Shown here piece after piece: positions 33,168 to 45,109 of a stretch of 64,000 nt of DNA. The notes under the pieces were generated by a model. The model had not been told where the DNA came from, made no database searches, and saw nothing but the letters and a program-made list of their open reading frames with translations. Position 1 is the first letter of the stretch. Each line of letters opens with the position of its first letter. The stretch comes from Agapetus fuscipes. Lineage: Eukaryota > Arthropoda > Insecta > Trichoptera > Glossosomatidae. Position numbers and translations under genes: made by a program. Location: assembly GCA_951799405.1 (NCBI GenBank), contig OX637361.1, positions 4,487,156-4,551,155 on the forward strand, given 5' to 3'.

Positions 33168-34113
33168 ATCTAATCTAATCTAATCTAAGCTGCAAAGATA
33201 TATATCATTAAAGATTTATACTAAATGCATTCCCACAAGCAGATATGTATAATTTCGCGCTAACACATGCCGCATGTGGACCTACAATATAAAAACCCAA
33301 TCTCAAATGAACATAAGCCTTGCAACTCTTGCCGTCCTTCCCTGAAACAGGGGTGACATTGGCAAAGTGAACCAATTTTTATATTATGGGTGGTCAGCCG
33401 CATAACAACCTATAAGTCAAGGAACATACATGACAAACTACATTTTTTTAAATCAAAGAATAAAAATAACAATATATACATGGACATAAAAAACTAAATC
33501 ATAAAACCAATTTCACTTTAACAAACCCTAGCCGCCAACATCACAGATCAACCGCCATTTCTTTCTATCCTTGCATACTTCTTTCATTTCCTCCAGAGTC
33601 ATAACCTTCTTCATACAAGCTCTTCTTTTATTATGACTCTGGATATTCCATTCATTCGCAATTTCGGATATTTGGTCCATCCATACCTTTCTCGGTCTTC
33701 CTCTACCACGACATCCATCTATTCTACCAACATATACTTTCTTCGTCAGTCTTTCCTCATTCATTCTCTCCATATGCCCAAACCATCTTAACAAACTTCT
33801 TTTAATCTTCACTTTCACACTTTCTTTTGCACCACATTCTTTTCTTACAAAATCATTCCTCACCCTGTCACTCCGTTTTTTCCCAATCATACTTCTTAGA
33901 AAGTCCATTTCAACAGTATGGACTTTACTAATTTCACTTTTATTCACCGTCCAGGCCTCGCTTCCATACATCAAGGTGGGTAAAAGTATGCCACTGCGTA
34001 CCGCCAATCGAGCATTTGTAGATATGTTTTGATTTTTGGCGATACAAGCTGTGGCACCCAGTACACACCTGCCCTTCATTACTCTTCTTTCAAGTTCACC
34101 TGTCATTCTTCCA
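33168..34113 (-). mobile_element. RTE-A LINE, 5'-truncated 3' copy with open frame
   Basis: Minus-strand frame 33528-34106 encodes 192 residues from MTGELERRVMKGRCVLG to KKWRLICDVGG. The 3' UTR and terminal segment (33190-33430) and a repeated TCTAA tail (33168-33190) follow. Compared with the 10 kb copy it has KNQNISTNARLAVRSGILL in place of RNQNLSKNVRLAVHGGILV, so it represents an older or distinct subfamily. It is truncated just upstream of the thumb, so has no catalytic residues. Confidence 0.88.
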
Positions 34114-35439
34114 AACAGTTTAATATAATATTTTTTTCTTCTTCTTGACTTTTTCCTTGTACCTACAATTCCCGTTGATTTTTGTTAGTTACATTCTTCA
34201 ATATTTTTCCCTAGCACTTGGCATGAGCTTTACCTAATCAACAACCATTCAACAGGGGAGGAATTTCCCTCTCCCTCCCTCCCGCACCTCGGGGCTGCAA
34301 ATGAGCGAGATGCCTAGAACCGAACCCAGGCCCTTAATTAACAAGTCAGCGAAAATACCGTCTCACAAATATTTCAACCAGCTGAAGCGAATTCAAATTT
34401 TAATTAAAGATAATTATTTGTTTACCCGCAAAAAAAATACGCAAAAAACGGCCCCTGCTTTTACAAATTACAAGGCTAGCTAAGGTATGAAAATTATTAT
34501 TAAAATTTGGCAATGTATCAAAAAGAAACATCCAAAATTTTCCTACAGGCAGAATTCACACTTTTTGAGCTTGTTAAGGTTTACTTTCAATTTTCAGTTG
34601 TTTCTATTGGATTTTGTCTGAAAAACTGTGCCAAGACAATGTGGTACAATCAATATAAGTCAGCACACTTTATAAGCTGGGCCTCATCAAAATAGACACA
34701 GGTTAATGTAAAGACCCTGATCTAGATGGTTCCTTGGAAAGGAGGCAAACAATCGTGGGACAAGAGTATTTTACTGCAGAAGGAAGGCAGTAGGGCTGCA
34801 GTTGATCAAGGAGGTTAAATCTGTCCTCATGTTGCTGTGCCGATAATGATGAAATTCATCGATCTTTACCCTCATTTTGACATTCTTTGTTAAATGATAT
34901 GACAGAAATTATTATTTCAAACAGTTAAAAAAGAGTTTCATAAACTTCTAACAAACTGTGAAAAGAAACACAAAGCAGAGCTATGATTTACGACAAAGCA
35001 GTTGAATTTCAGGCAAGATTTACATGCTCACCGTCCAAACATAATTGTTTTATTCTTTCGAGAAAAAGTTGCATTAGCAAACACCGAAATTTTAATAAAC
35101 CATCTCAAAAGACAGTTGTCGTATGGCAGCCGCACCATGTCGGCTTTATTATTTCAATTAAGTAAGGTCGTTATACCCGCAGAGCTGGCAGACTTCCAGA
35201 TCGTCCGAGCCAAACAAAACTCTCTTATGATTTTTATACAAATTGGTTCATCGACGCCTGATTAACATAGAAAATATGTCCTTCGCACTTCCGCTGACAA
35301 ACTGGGCTGAGGGAAACTGCGTGTGCCGTCTTCTCATCTTCAGTATACGAATATATTTTTGTCGCCAAACACTGAAGATGCAAGTCAACGCGTGGGCTTT
35401 GGACGTGAGCATGCCAAAGACCAAAATAATTCATACTGA
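34114..35439. other. unassigned spacer
   Basis: 34270-34345 has a weak SINE-like B box on the minus strand (GGGTTCGGTTC). 34725-34860 may be an eroded LINE tail. Neither is secure. No gene seen. Confidence 0.3.
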
Positions 35440-35660
35440 TCACTCTGCCACGTAAGGAGTTCCTAGAGTTCAAACTTCCGAGAGGACTGTGGACGAATTT
35501 AAACAGGGTCCGAACCAAGCAAGACCGTTGCAATTTCCAACTATGGAGCTATGTAGATAAGAATGGGACCGTCCGACACACAGCGGAGGAGTGCCCTACC
35601 AGACTACAGCCTTGAAGACTCCTGTCAACTCTAAAAAATAGGGACATACTAATATTACAT
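35440..35660 (+). pseudogene. LINE C-terminal remnant with RxxHxxxECP-type end
   Basis: Translation: RLPRHLWTNLNRVRTKQDRC, NFQLWSYVDKNGTVRHTAEE, CPTRL. This 'LWxxLNRxRTxxxRC..H..EECP' block is found near the C-terminus of I/Jockey-group LINE proteins, where Cys and His form a knuckle. The first Cys pair is lost. Frame-intact for about 70 codons. Confidence 0.7.
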
Positions 35661-37727
35661 CGGTCGATTGACTTAGAAATAGGATGATAATATCCTTCTT
35701 CGAGTCGGCTTCACACCGCATGGCCCAGTAACGGGCTACGGACTGGTTTCACTTGTAGATATCATCAATGGATCAGCAAGCCGGACATGAGTGACAACAG
35801 CGTTGGTGGTATATAGTTTGCTGAGCTCCAAACTCACAGAATGAAGAGTCCCCCTGTTCCAGAAATCCTAAGATCAACAAGTTGACCCCGGCTCTTCTAA
35901 CATGAGCTTTTAGCCTATTTAGAGATCTCTATATGAGCCACTCAATATTGCTTTCTAAAGTTTTTTCCAGATAGTAGAAAGTCTTCAATGTATGCCTCGT
36001 CCCACATGTGCAGTCTCTGGTTGAAAATTTTAAATAAAAATCTTCATCGAGTATCCGGGATGCAGCTCTTTAATGTGGTTATATTTATGGATTCCCGTCC
36101 AAGTATGAAGCTTACGTAAGTGTTTCACAAAAAAGTACGTCGATATGAATCTAAAACGCTCAATAGATATGCTGTTTTAGTGTCGTTACTTTTTTTGTTA
36201 AACTCCGAGGTTGAGTGTGAACGTGAAGCGATACTTGGTTTACCGTTTCTGTTTATTTGCGTGGTGAAGTATTGACAGTCGGATGCAGTAGCTTCTGCTG
36301 CTGTCTGTTCTCCTGATACTGAGCGCTCTTGTTTTCCAGTACAAACGTCTGGTTGTTGACGTAGAATCCCTTTTCTATAGTGTCACACTATTGGTTGCAC
36401 GCCCTGACGAATATTCAATGGAATTAATAGATAGGTTTCCTTTACTACTGTCATAATATTTAGTCCTGATATATCCCTAAGAAATAAATACAGAATAAAT
36501 GGAACTCTGCCTTTTTATTGACTGTAAGAACATTTACTTTGTAATCTTTCATCTTACTATGTAAAAAAATAAGCTCCACAATGTCAATACACAAACCCTT
36601 TAACTTTTAAATAAAACAAACTTTATTTAAGATTACTTTGAGTATGTTGTGTTCCACGACCGGATACTTGACGAGGATATTAAAACAAAGTTTGTTTTAT
36701 TTTTTATCTGACAGTCTGTTATTTCAAGATGAAATGTTTAAAAGTCTTACAGAGTAAGATTTTGAAGTCATCAGTCATCAACTAGCAACTGCTGAATCAT
36801 ACTTTCTAACAGAATAAATATTTTATCGTCGATATCATACCTTTAGGACAGTCGACACGAGGAGTCAAAGGTGAATGTTATAGGGAACCAAGGCTCAAAA
36901 TGGATTGTAGTACCATCGGATGAAGAAAGGTCAGACATGGACCAATTTCTTTTTTACAAAATTGAAGACGCACTGCACACAAGATTTTTGCTAAAGAAAA
37001 TCAGATAAAAAAACGTTTTTGGATTCATCGCATCAAATGAATTTGAAGCAAAGGCGTTACAAGTCAAAAAGTCTCTAGTAGACAAAAATGAGTTTGAAGT
37101 TTTTTGCAGGTATACAATTTCAAATAAATATTGTGCCACATTTACATCTCATTTCATTATTAAACCTCTCTATTGCGTCTACTTTTGTAATACAAAAAAA
37201 CATCGACTCACCCAAGTTGCTCTTAAAATTAAAAAGCTATTAGCCAAATCGGGTGAATTCGCTACAACATATTTTGCCAAGCAACAACAGAAAAACTGGT
37301 TGGTTGCAAACAAGTCTTAATTAGAAGCTACTAACCGCAAGTAAAGTTGCCGGAACTTCTGCAGTGAATAAGTTCTCAGTTTTTGCTTACCCTCCCGGGT
37401 AAACCGACGCTCCACTTCAAAAGTTGGACAGTGAAATGCCATTTTGAGAGCACTCTTTAAGCGCCCAATCAAAAATAAACATTCGACTTGGCGGGCCAAA
37501 GTTTGAGCGGGAAAAACAAAAATAGAGTCGCAGCGGGCGTATTCTCTGAGACTGTGCGTTTTTGTTTTTTGAAATTGGGAAAAATGAAGTGTCAGCCGGC
37601 CGGTGCGGTGGTGTGAGAGCTGAATGAAAAATGCGTCCTGTGAGAAGACGCGGAAGACAAAATGTTTGTATTCGTGCAGCTTATGTTGTCATTCACACAT
37701 TCCAGATACAGAATCTGAAGAGGAATA
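35661..37727. other. long stretch without recognised genes
   Basis: Contains a small hairpin element (36609-36702, listed separately). A GC-richer patch at about 37470-37660 has a match to the E2F site type (TTTCCCGC on the minus strand, near 37509-37518). 36860-36930 looks like the extreme 3' end of a LINE. No exon could be supported. Confidence 0.3.
36609..36702. repeat. small inverted repeat, possible decayed hammerhead-type unit
   Basis: Arms AAATAAAACAAACTTT (36609-36624) and its complement (36687-36702). The centre holds CCACGACCGG, which also occurs (as complement of CCGGTCGTG) in the hairpin at 58101-58249, but the CTGANGA core is gone. Confidence 0.4.
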
Positions 37728-38240
37728 ACATTTTTTTTGGAATGAAAAAAAAAACGGATGTTACTGACCGTGGAAAGAAAAGAACGTTTTTTTCTAGGTT
37801 TCGTCAGAGTCATATCCGACGTCTTCAGGAGGCGTGTGTCTTCTACGAAGAAGAATCACAAACTGATGAATTGTTGTATTTTGCTCGAGGGCGAAGGTTA
37901 TAGGTACATTTATTGACCTTCAGTGATGCATTCATAGATGTCGCAATAGCTCCACTTGTACAGTAGGACGATATTATATCATCTTGTGAAACCGTCAGAT
38001 TAATGAAAGGGTGGATCATGGAAGTTAGTACTGGCCTCCATATACTGGAAAATTTGTAGCTGTCGTCTCTGTTGAAGTTGGAGTGCCTGTGTTTTTCGAT
38101 TGCATCCTACACGAGTCGAGGGATGAGAAATCTCGACGTAGATAAAGTCGTTTTTCTCTTTCCACGGTCAGTAACATGGGTTTTTTTTTTCAATCCAAAA
38201 AAATGTCTAACGACCGTAACCGTAACCATAATTTAAAATC
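37728..38240. mobile_element. inverted-repeat element H4, copy 1, with target duplication
   Basis: Opposed arms start ACATTTTTTTTGGAATG at 37728 and end in the complement at 38206. A short tail GTCTAACGACCG..TTTAAAATC follows to 38240. The whole is bounded by AGGAATAA (37721-37728 and 38241-38248). On the minus strand the left arm carries a CTGAAGA-C-stem-GAAACC motif (37798-37828). The right arm is decayed. A 90-codon ORF over the left arm is incidental. Confidence 0.7.
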
Positions 38241-38304
38241 AGGAATAATAATATTGCACAAGAAAGAAAAATTATAATTATACAATATGTTATGAATGAA
38301 AGAA

Positions 38305-38718
38305 GTATGCAAGGATAGAAAGAAATGGCAGTTGATCTGTGATGTTGGCGGCTAGGGTTTGTTAAAGTGAAATTGGTTTTATGATTTAGTTTTTTATGTC
38401 CATGTATATATTGTTATTTTTATTCTTTGATTTAAAAAAAATGTAATTTGTCATGTTTGTTCCTTGACTTATAGGTTGTTATGCGGCTGACCACCCATAA
38501 TATAAAAATTGGTTCACTTTGCCAATGTCACCCCTGTTTCAGGGAAGGACGGCAAGAGTTGCAAGGCTTATGTTCATTTGAGATTGGGTTTTTTATATTG
38601 TAGGTCCACATGCGGCATGTGTTAGCGCGAAATTATACATATCTGCTTGTGGGAATGCATTTAGTTTAAATCTTAAATGATATATATCTTTGCAGCTTAG
38701 ATTAGATTAGGTTAGATT
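38305..38718 (+). mobile_element. RTE-A LINE 3' end with last 15 codons
   Basis: Begins in the coding end (MKEVCKDRKKWQLICDVGG in translation), then the 3' UTR, terminal segment and TTAGATTAG tail. It is a close relative of the 33168-34113 copy. Confidence 0.87.
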
Positions 38719-39269
38719 CACGGTATAAGATGATTCTACATTTCGAGTAACAACAAAAATAAATTTAAAATACACATTCGTTGGTAACTGTGAAAAGCAA
38801 AGTGATTCTTCTAGTGAAAAAAGCTAAAATTTACACTAAATTCTAAGCAGTAATAATCATGAGCACAATAATTTTGCTTCAAAACTATAGCGGATCAAGA
38901 TTGCAATAGAAATATGGACGTCTTGCGTTGGCGCTATTCGCACGATGTTCCCACCCAAAATGTGTTGTTGATTGTATGGAAGAAAATGTTGTTGATTGTA
39001 CAGAAACAAATTAACTTCTTCTCACGCGTTTTAACTGTAAACACGCTGATAACATCTGAAGGTGGGCTAAACAAAGAAGTGGCCAAATCTGACGAAAAGA
39101 TTTTAAGTTTCGTAAACAAACTGCTTCCAGAAGAATGAATCATCATTGGTCTTGAGTCAACAAAATACACATTTGGGAATTCGATTGACCAAACAATAAT
39201 TCAATCAGCAATATCATCAACCAAACACAGATGTGAAGGAAAGGAAACGTTGGAGATTTCGCGACAATC
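38719..39269. other. unassigned spacer with a 74-codon ORF
   Basis: The ORF at 38914-39138 (+) has a fairly protein-like composition (residues 47-72: a LITSEGGLNKEVAKSD-like stretch, then KILSFVNKLL), but I recognise no family and see no splice or promoter support. It could be a piece of a transposon protein. Confidence 0.3.
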
Positions 39270-39352
39270 TAAGTATCGTCCCCCCAGTGCTTGTTTGGCT
39301 TACTTACCATTTGAATCAAATAATTATGACCTTTCAATGACATTGTCTTAAG
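39270..39352 (+). repeat. dispersed repeat R3, copy 2
   Basis: CAGTGCTTGTTTGGCTTAC, ACCATTTGAATCAAATAA, TATGACCTTTCAATGAC, TGTCTTAAG. It stops where a SINE-C begins. Confidence 0.65.
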
Positions 39353-39356
39353 TGAC

Positions 39357-39531
39357 CGGTCCGTAGTCTAGTGGTTTACACTTCTGACTCGTAAATGGAA
39401 GTTTTTTGGGTTTGAATCCCAGCGGAGCACAAAAATATACCATACATTGCTCTTTGCTTGGTTAATAAACTCGTATACATTCACCAAAGACCGGTCACTC
39501 AAGGTTCATCCAGCCTTACAGCAACTGGGAG
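39357..39531 (+). mobile_element. SINE-C copy, 3'-truncated
   Basis: Head GGTCCGTAGTCTAGTGG, B box GGTTTGAATCCC, CAGCGGAGCACAAAAATA, then CATCCAGCCTTACAGCAACT. The 3' part is replaced by a G run. Confidence 0.85.
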
Positions 39532-39819
39532 GGGGGGAATTTAATTTCATTAAAAAAAATGTTGTCTGTGATTAGCCATATAATTTTAAGGCATTGTCTC
39601 TCCACCTTCATATTTCATTAACAATACAATCGATTAACTGTACCCACTACCCGAAAAGAAAATAAGTACCAGAAAAAAGTAGTTTTGCTTCCCACACATA
39701 TAAAACACAACTCAAGCAATTAATTATGACGTAACAGGTTAGCTCATTGACTTAATATCTACGGACTAGAAACTATTTAAACGAAAATACACAATATATC
39801 CGTTTCACCTTACTAACCG
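39532..39819. other. unassigned spacer
   Basis: Nothing recognised. Confidence 0.4.
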
Positions 39820-40699
39820 CAAATCTTCCTTGGTTAGAAAGAGAACAAAGATCTTCACAGTGTCATTTCGTTGTAAACAAAAAGAACTTCAGTAAAACTA
39901 CAAAATCTTTCCAGAAAGTTAGCAAATCGAAATTCAGGTCTGCGCGAACGCTGTGCGCACGCGTTATACATGTTTTTATGTGTTTTGATCGGTAGAATTG
40001 TCAACTTATAAAGAGGAAAAGGCATTCTTATAAAACATTATGGCATGCGTAATTATAGGGTATCGAACCACAAAATGATGATAACATACGGGGCTATTCT
40101 TAGACATTTTAGTCGTCGGTTGAGCCCACGCTTTGAAAAACTAATGGTGCCTTCGCTGGAAGTTTCATCAGCACGGTCATTCTTACCCATCGAATTTTGT
40201 AATATTTGTATGAAGACAAATCAGCTGTTGTTCACTTGCGGCCATCTTGGATTCACAGGTCTTCATACAAATGCATCATTAGTTTATCAAAGCGTGGGCT
40301 CAACCGACGACTAAAATGTCTAAGAATAGCCCCGATAGGATTACATGTGATTATTACATTTAAGAATATTATGCGTGACTAATGTAATATTTCATACAGT
40401 ATTCTGTGGTGTTTGACAGATCTGTGGTTGACAGGTCTGGGTAGTAGGTGAGCCATATACCTACCTAATTACCTAGTATGCATCAATGCCGTAAGCTAGT
40501 TTCTTCTCCATCAATTATAATCCAATGGACCCGCTTTAAACAAATCAAACACTTTTTTGTTTCAAATTCCAAAGAATATAATATACCAAAGTATTCGGTC
40601 ACCTTCAACTTACGTGTTGCTATGCAAAATAAATACTTCTCAGAAATAAATAAAGAATGCAAGCAGTGCAAACTTTATTACTCATGCAATAATTAATGT
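39820..40699 (+). repeat. dispersed segment R2, copy 1, interrupted by a MITE
   Basis: Diverged but collinear with 60250-60690: ACAAAGATCTTCACAG, CCAGAAAGTTAG, GGCATTCTTATAAAACATTA, GTATCGAACCACAAAATG, then after the MITE GGATTACATGTGATTA and TGCATCAATGCCGTAAGCTAG. No protein domain recognised. Confidence 0.6.
40090..40333. mobile_element. 244-bp MITE with perfect 47-bp inverted repeats
   Basis: The arms start GGGGCTATTCTTAGACATTT and run to ACGCTTTGA, perfectly complementary at the other end. The inner part (about 40197-40270) contains the core of the small MITE at 4400-4495. ATA lies on both sides once one C/G pair is added. The homologous R2 copy at 60250-60690 shows an empty site. Non-coding. 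Confidence 0.82.
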
Positions 40700-40959
40700 T
40701 TTTATGTTTCATACAAAAATTAACACGTATGAGAAAAAGTGGATTAAAGATTTCCTTCAAGATAATGAGGTTTTTGACTTCGTTCTAATTGGACAAAAAT
40801 ATATGCAGGGTTTTTATAGCGCTATTAAATGACTCCTGATCAAACTGTAGGTACTTAAATTTGGTAGTTATGTACTAATGTTAAAATTGCAAAACAAGTA
40901 TATATTTTAATGAAAGGTTATGAATAATGGGAAAACAAAGATATTTAGTATATATTTGA
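40700..40959. other. unassigned spacer
   Basis: Nothing recognised. Confidence 0.4.
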
Positions 40960-41092
40960 TTAAAAAAATATATTTATAAACTTTAAATACAAAAATTTGT
41001 TTTATTCCACTGATTGTAGTGAGTATTTATTTACGAAAAAACGTTTTCAAAGATACCTCTCCATCTTCAGTTTCTTAGATACTAAACTTAAA
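40960..41092 (-). ncRNA. hammerhead-like motif H5 with conserved flank
   Basis: On the minus strand CTGAAGA (41064-41070), one T, a wobble-containing stem-loop GGAGA-ggta-TCTTT, then GAAAACGTT (41040-41048). AATAAATACTCACTAC and GGAATAAAAC words downstream resemble the flank of the unit at 58101-58249. Expression and cleavage are unproven. Confidence 0.4.
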
Positions 41093-42454
41093 ACTAATAC
41101 ATGACTTAGGCCCGGTATATTCAAGTTTAGTAATACTGTAGTTAACTATTACTTGAACTATTATTCAAAATACTCCAGTTCGAGTTAGCAAAAACTGAGA
41201 ATTTCCAAAGTGAAAAGCTTCGCCCCAAAATCTTGGAAATAATTACAATGCCATTTTCTTGCCAACTAGAGGCAAAAATGAACTAAGTTAAAAAGTTTAA
41301 TTCTTCATATTTATGAAAGTTTTTATTCGCAAAAAAAAAACAAACAAAACAGAAGAATCAGCTGTTGCATGGCGACCTTGAAATAAAAGTGTATACAGAA
41401 AAAAAAACTTCTCGCGGTAAGATTTGAACGAAAGTAAAAACTGTCTGATGAAACCGGGTCAAGCCGCGGTAGGAGTCCATGGACGGATTCGTGTCATGAC
41501 TCTTGGATGCGGCAATTGTGTGTACACAATCTCTCGAGCACCTGCCGCAAAATAAAAGTTAAATAACAAACCTGTACACAGCTTATCCAATACTGACACG
41601 ATGCGAGGTAAATGGTGTGTTAAATTGGCATTATTTTGTCAAAGATTTATATCTCGAGAAAAACTTGTATTGTTTTTATTTCGACGGTAACTGTTAGACA
41701 AACCCAATTCACCGACCTGCTATGCCTGACCAGAAACAGGTATTTACTGTGAGGGTTTTTCTTACTTTAGTATTCAATTAGGATGTTTGTAATATGTGAG
41801 GATATTTACTGCTAACTTTTCGTTCGTTCAAAATCCGCTTCAAGCATTGACTTATAAATAAATAGACCGCGTGTCTCCTACAAAAGGAACATACAAATAT
41901 GGACCCAACTCAACGAGAGTAAATTAACGAAAGTACAAGATTTATCACAAATAGGTATAAACTTGTAGTGCACAAAATTCTTTTTTTTTGCATCTTCAGC
42001 CGTGCACTCTTGTGTTTAAAGCTTTATTGTTCATCTAATAGCTCGTTTAAACATTACGAGCGAGGTAAATATACTTTTGTCTCGCTCTGCCCACAGGATG
42101 AAACCAATGGATGCTACGAAATATTATTTTTGTGATAATGTAAAGCACCATACATAACATGATTTTTTCTTGTTATGGGTGTGAACAATAATATTAAATC
42201 ACTTAAAAACCATACATGTATGTACAGACCTTTTACGAGAATAACGGTAAAACATAGCTCTTGCTAAAAATGGTTACCAGAGCCGATTCAGGGTAAGAAT
42301 ACATAATAAAACAAAAAATATTTTAATATTTAATTATGAAAAATCAAAATATAAGTTGTATATGGTTACAGGACGAGTCAAATTTATTAATGTACAACCA
42401 ATTTCGAAAACATGATTTAATTTTAATACTAAAAAAACAAATTTCCGTGACTTA
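41093..42454. other. unassigned spacer with a SINE-B scrap
   Basis: 41703-41747 (AATTCACCGACCTGC..GACCAGAAACAGGTATT) is the 3' end of SINE-B, minus strand. No gene recognised in the rest. Confidence 0.4.
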
Positions 42455-42574
42455 TAGGGTATGAGGCTGACCACCCATACTGTAAAAAATGGTTCACTTT
42501 GCCAATGTCACCCCTGTTTCATTTAAGGCTAGGATTTTATTTATAAGCATTCAGCATTAATTGTAAGCGCGAAC

Positions 42575-43860
42575 TAGGGCATGGAATACCGGAATAATTT
42601 TCATACCGGTATTGATACCGATATTGAAATTTCCAATACCGGTATACCGAAATTTCGGTATATTTTCGGTATTTTATTAAATACTGCTAATTACTGGTTA
42701 AATGATGCCAAAAACGATAAGTAAGTCATTAAAGCAGTTTTCTAAGCTATTTGTCAAAAACACTCGAACTATTGATCAACTCAGTAAAAATCATTTATTG
42801 AGTTATTAAAGTTAAGGTAATATTAAATAAAATACGTTATTGGATCCAAGAATTATTTAAGTTGTTTTAAAGGCACAAACATCACAATCACATTGGTATT
42901 AAAATCAGTCTTACTCCCTAATTATATGAAATCGTACAACGAGAATTTCTTATATAGCGTACATAAGTTAAAACAAAATAAAATTGTTTTATTTTCTTAA
43001 ATAAACCAAAATATAGGCGCAGGCGCAATTAACTTAAGTTTACTTTTCAGTCAGATCACGTTTGTTGGAAAATCGTGCGAAGAAAACATAACGCGTCCAA
43101 ACTTGCGTCGTTGAGAGATGATCTTATTTTGTTACATAATGTAACTTACAGCTGAAAATGCCCTTTCTGACTCAACGCTCGTCGGTGGAATGCTTAAGAG
43201 GTACTTGTAAGCTACGTCCAAAAATCTGCCTCTAGTACCTCCATTTTCATACAATGTCATTTCAATACGAATCAATGTTTGAATATTATCTTCTTCTTCC
43301 TCTCCGATCTGGCCAACCTGGGATCTGTTTTGATTTGTGGTCATAGATTGAGGGAGGGGTGGAGCGTAGACCATAGTGCCCGGATGCCCAAAAAGAACCG
43401 TGCGAGAGGTTTAATACTAATCCAATGTATGAGAGAGAGAGAAAGATGTATGATATAGCGCTTACGTACTTACGTATCGTCTTGTGTTGTGTTCGAGCGT
43501 GCGCGCGTGCCGGTAGCAGTTAATTGTAGAAGTAAAACATTAGACGAACAACTGAAAGCGATATCATTAAATACCAACTAGATACTATTAAGCATGCAGA
43601 ATTTTGCGTAGTTGATATTGTGATGATTTTTTCTAATAATCGTGATTCGTCTCATATGAAAACTCATCTGAAGTATGAACAACACTGTGAACCATATAAA
43701 TCGAGCGTTCTGCATAGTTTTTAAACACCTTTGCAATAATAATTGATATTTTTTTACGAAAAACCGAAATACCGGTATTTTATCCTCAAATACCGGTTTC
43801 AAAATACCGAAAATAACAGTCGGTATACCGGTATTTCGGTATACCGGTATCCATGCCCTA
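42575..43860 (-). mobile_element. hAT transposon relic, 1286 bp
   Basis: Ends TAGGGCATGG / CCATGCCCTA, flanked by 8-bp duplications GCGCGAAC (42567-42574) and GCGTGAAC (43861-43868), one mismatch. Both ends carry many copies of ATACCGGTAT and TTTCGGTAT, subterminal repeats as used for transposase binding in hAT elements. A transposase C-terminus remains on the minus strand. Most of the transposase gene (zinc finger and RNase-H-like core) is deleted, so it cannot move itself. Confidence 0.9.
43047..43374 (-). pseudogene. hAT transposase, C-terminal dimerisation (hATC) domain
   Basis: Minus-strand frame 43374-43132 ends FLDVAYKYLLSIPPTSVESE, RAFSAVSYIM, the signature of the hAT C-terminal dimerisation domain (LxIPxTSxxSERxFS). 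After a small frameshift at about 43133 the frame resumes with NKIRSSLNDASLDALCFLRT, the usual end of the domain. Upstream it is acidic (GEEEEDN). It lies inside the 1286-bp element, in a sense consistent with being its own gene. The frameshift and missing N-terminal parts make it non-functional. Confidence 0.85.
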
Positions 43861-43935
43861 GCGTGAACTGCACTTTTTGGTTTGTGGGTATGCATTTGAT
43901 ATGAGTTTTTAATGTAAATATATATTTGCAACTTA

Positions 43936-45109
43936 GATTGTAGAATATAGAAAGGTTACAAAGTGAATGCCTCATCAATTAAAGATTTTATTATTTTAAT
44001 TTTAAAAATAATACGACTCGTTTAAAATTGTAACCACATTAATTTAGATGAAATAATCGAGGAATCCACTTGCGAACTACCACTCTTATTTATTATTATT
44101 AATTTTAATCCACTCTTAGTTTAAAAAAAAGTTTTTTTTGCAATGGCTGTCGTTGCATTGGATTTAAAAAAATGTTATTCTGTATTTTATTGTACTATTT
44201 CAAAACTCGCTAAGTTTCGTATAATTTGAGTTGTTATAATTTGAACTGTCAAATATCATAGCGACTTTTGCAAGAGTATACCGTATTAGGCCTCATTTTT
44301 TTTGTACATATATTCCATTTATTAGTCGAAGAATTCCTAAAATTATCATTTTTGTGCCACTTTGTTTTTTAGTAGTCAGTGTAAAATATTTTTCAAGAGG
44401 CTCGATTATTTCGAGTACAGCCCTGGGCGCTGTTGTCCCTTTCTTTCACACGGTAGAACACTATCTTTAAAGTAGACGCACTCTTCTAGCACGCGCCTGT
44501 CAATAATTCGTACAAAATATAAATAAAACGTTAATTAGCGTTTAAAAAACATAAATTTACATGTGAAATGTAATTTCATCCATTTATTTTACTTTTTCGG
44601 ACCTATTTTTGCGCCCTTTCACACAGAAAACCACTTTTAACGAGATGTTCACGATCCGAGCGCTGGAGAAATAATGAGACCAAAACCGAGCATTACAAAT
44701 TGCACGCGGATCGAGGTTCAGCGCTTCAGTCCAAAAAAAAGGGGACATTATTTTGGCCTGGACTTCATCTCTATACCTTTATAACTCTATGGCTTCAAGA
44801 CTCAAGCCGTGCTCAGGAGAACTCTCTCACACCATTTGTGGCTCTGCTACAAATCACTTAATAATATCACTTATAAAACAGATAAGGAATCAAACATTTA
44901 AACACACTTTATTATTCCACAATAACAATGTATATATAATAAACCACAGCAATATTAATTATGACCAAATTCACATGCTTGTGGCTCTCCCGCCAGGGAA
45001 GCTTCTTCTCTGTCTTTCTGCTTTCTTTTGTTTTCCTTTTTCCATTCAAATTCAAATCTAATGTTCCATTCCACCAAACAAACAAATTCATCTCGTTACA
45101 TTACATTAT
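43936..45109. other. unassigned spacer
   Basis: A 102-codon plus-strand ORF (44753-45061) is hydrophobic and unrecognised. No repeat shared with the window before 45110. Confidence 0.4.

Larger units (their letters stand above)
42455..43935 (+). mobile_element. RTE-A 3' segment split by a hAT element
   Basis: The terminal segment is present at 42455-42574 and 43869-43935 (TTTGTGGGTATGCATTTGAT to GCAACTTAGATTGTAG). It has an internal deletion after CCCCTGTTTCA. Confidence 0.85.

Noticed and set aside
37631..37903. 90-codon ORF starting in a GC-richer patch
   Set aside because: Most of it lies in the left arm of the H4 inverted element, so the frame is incidental; the first 30 codons alone are not enough to call an exon.
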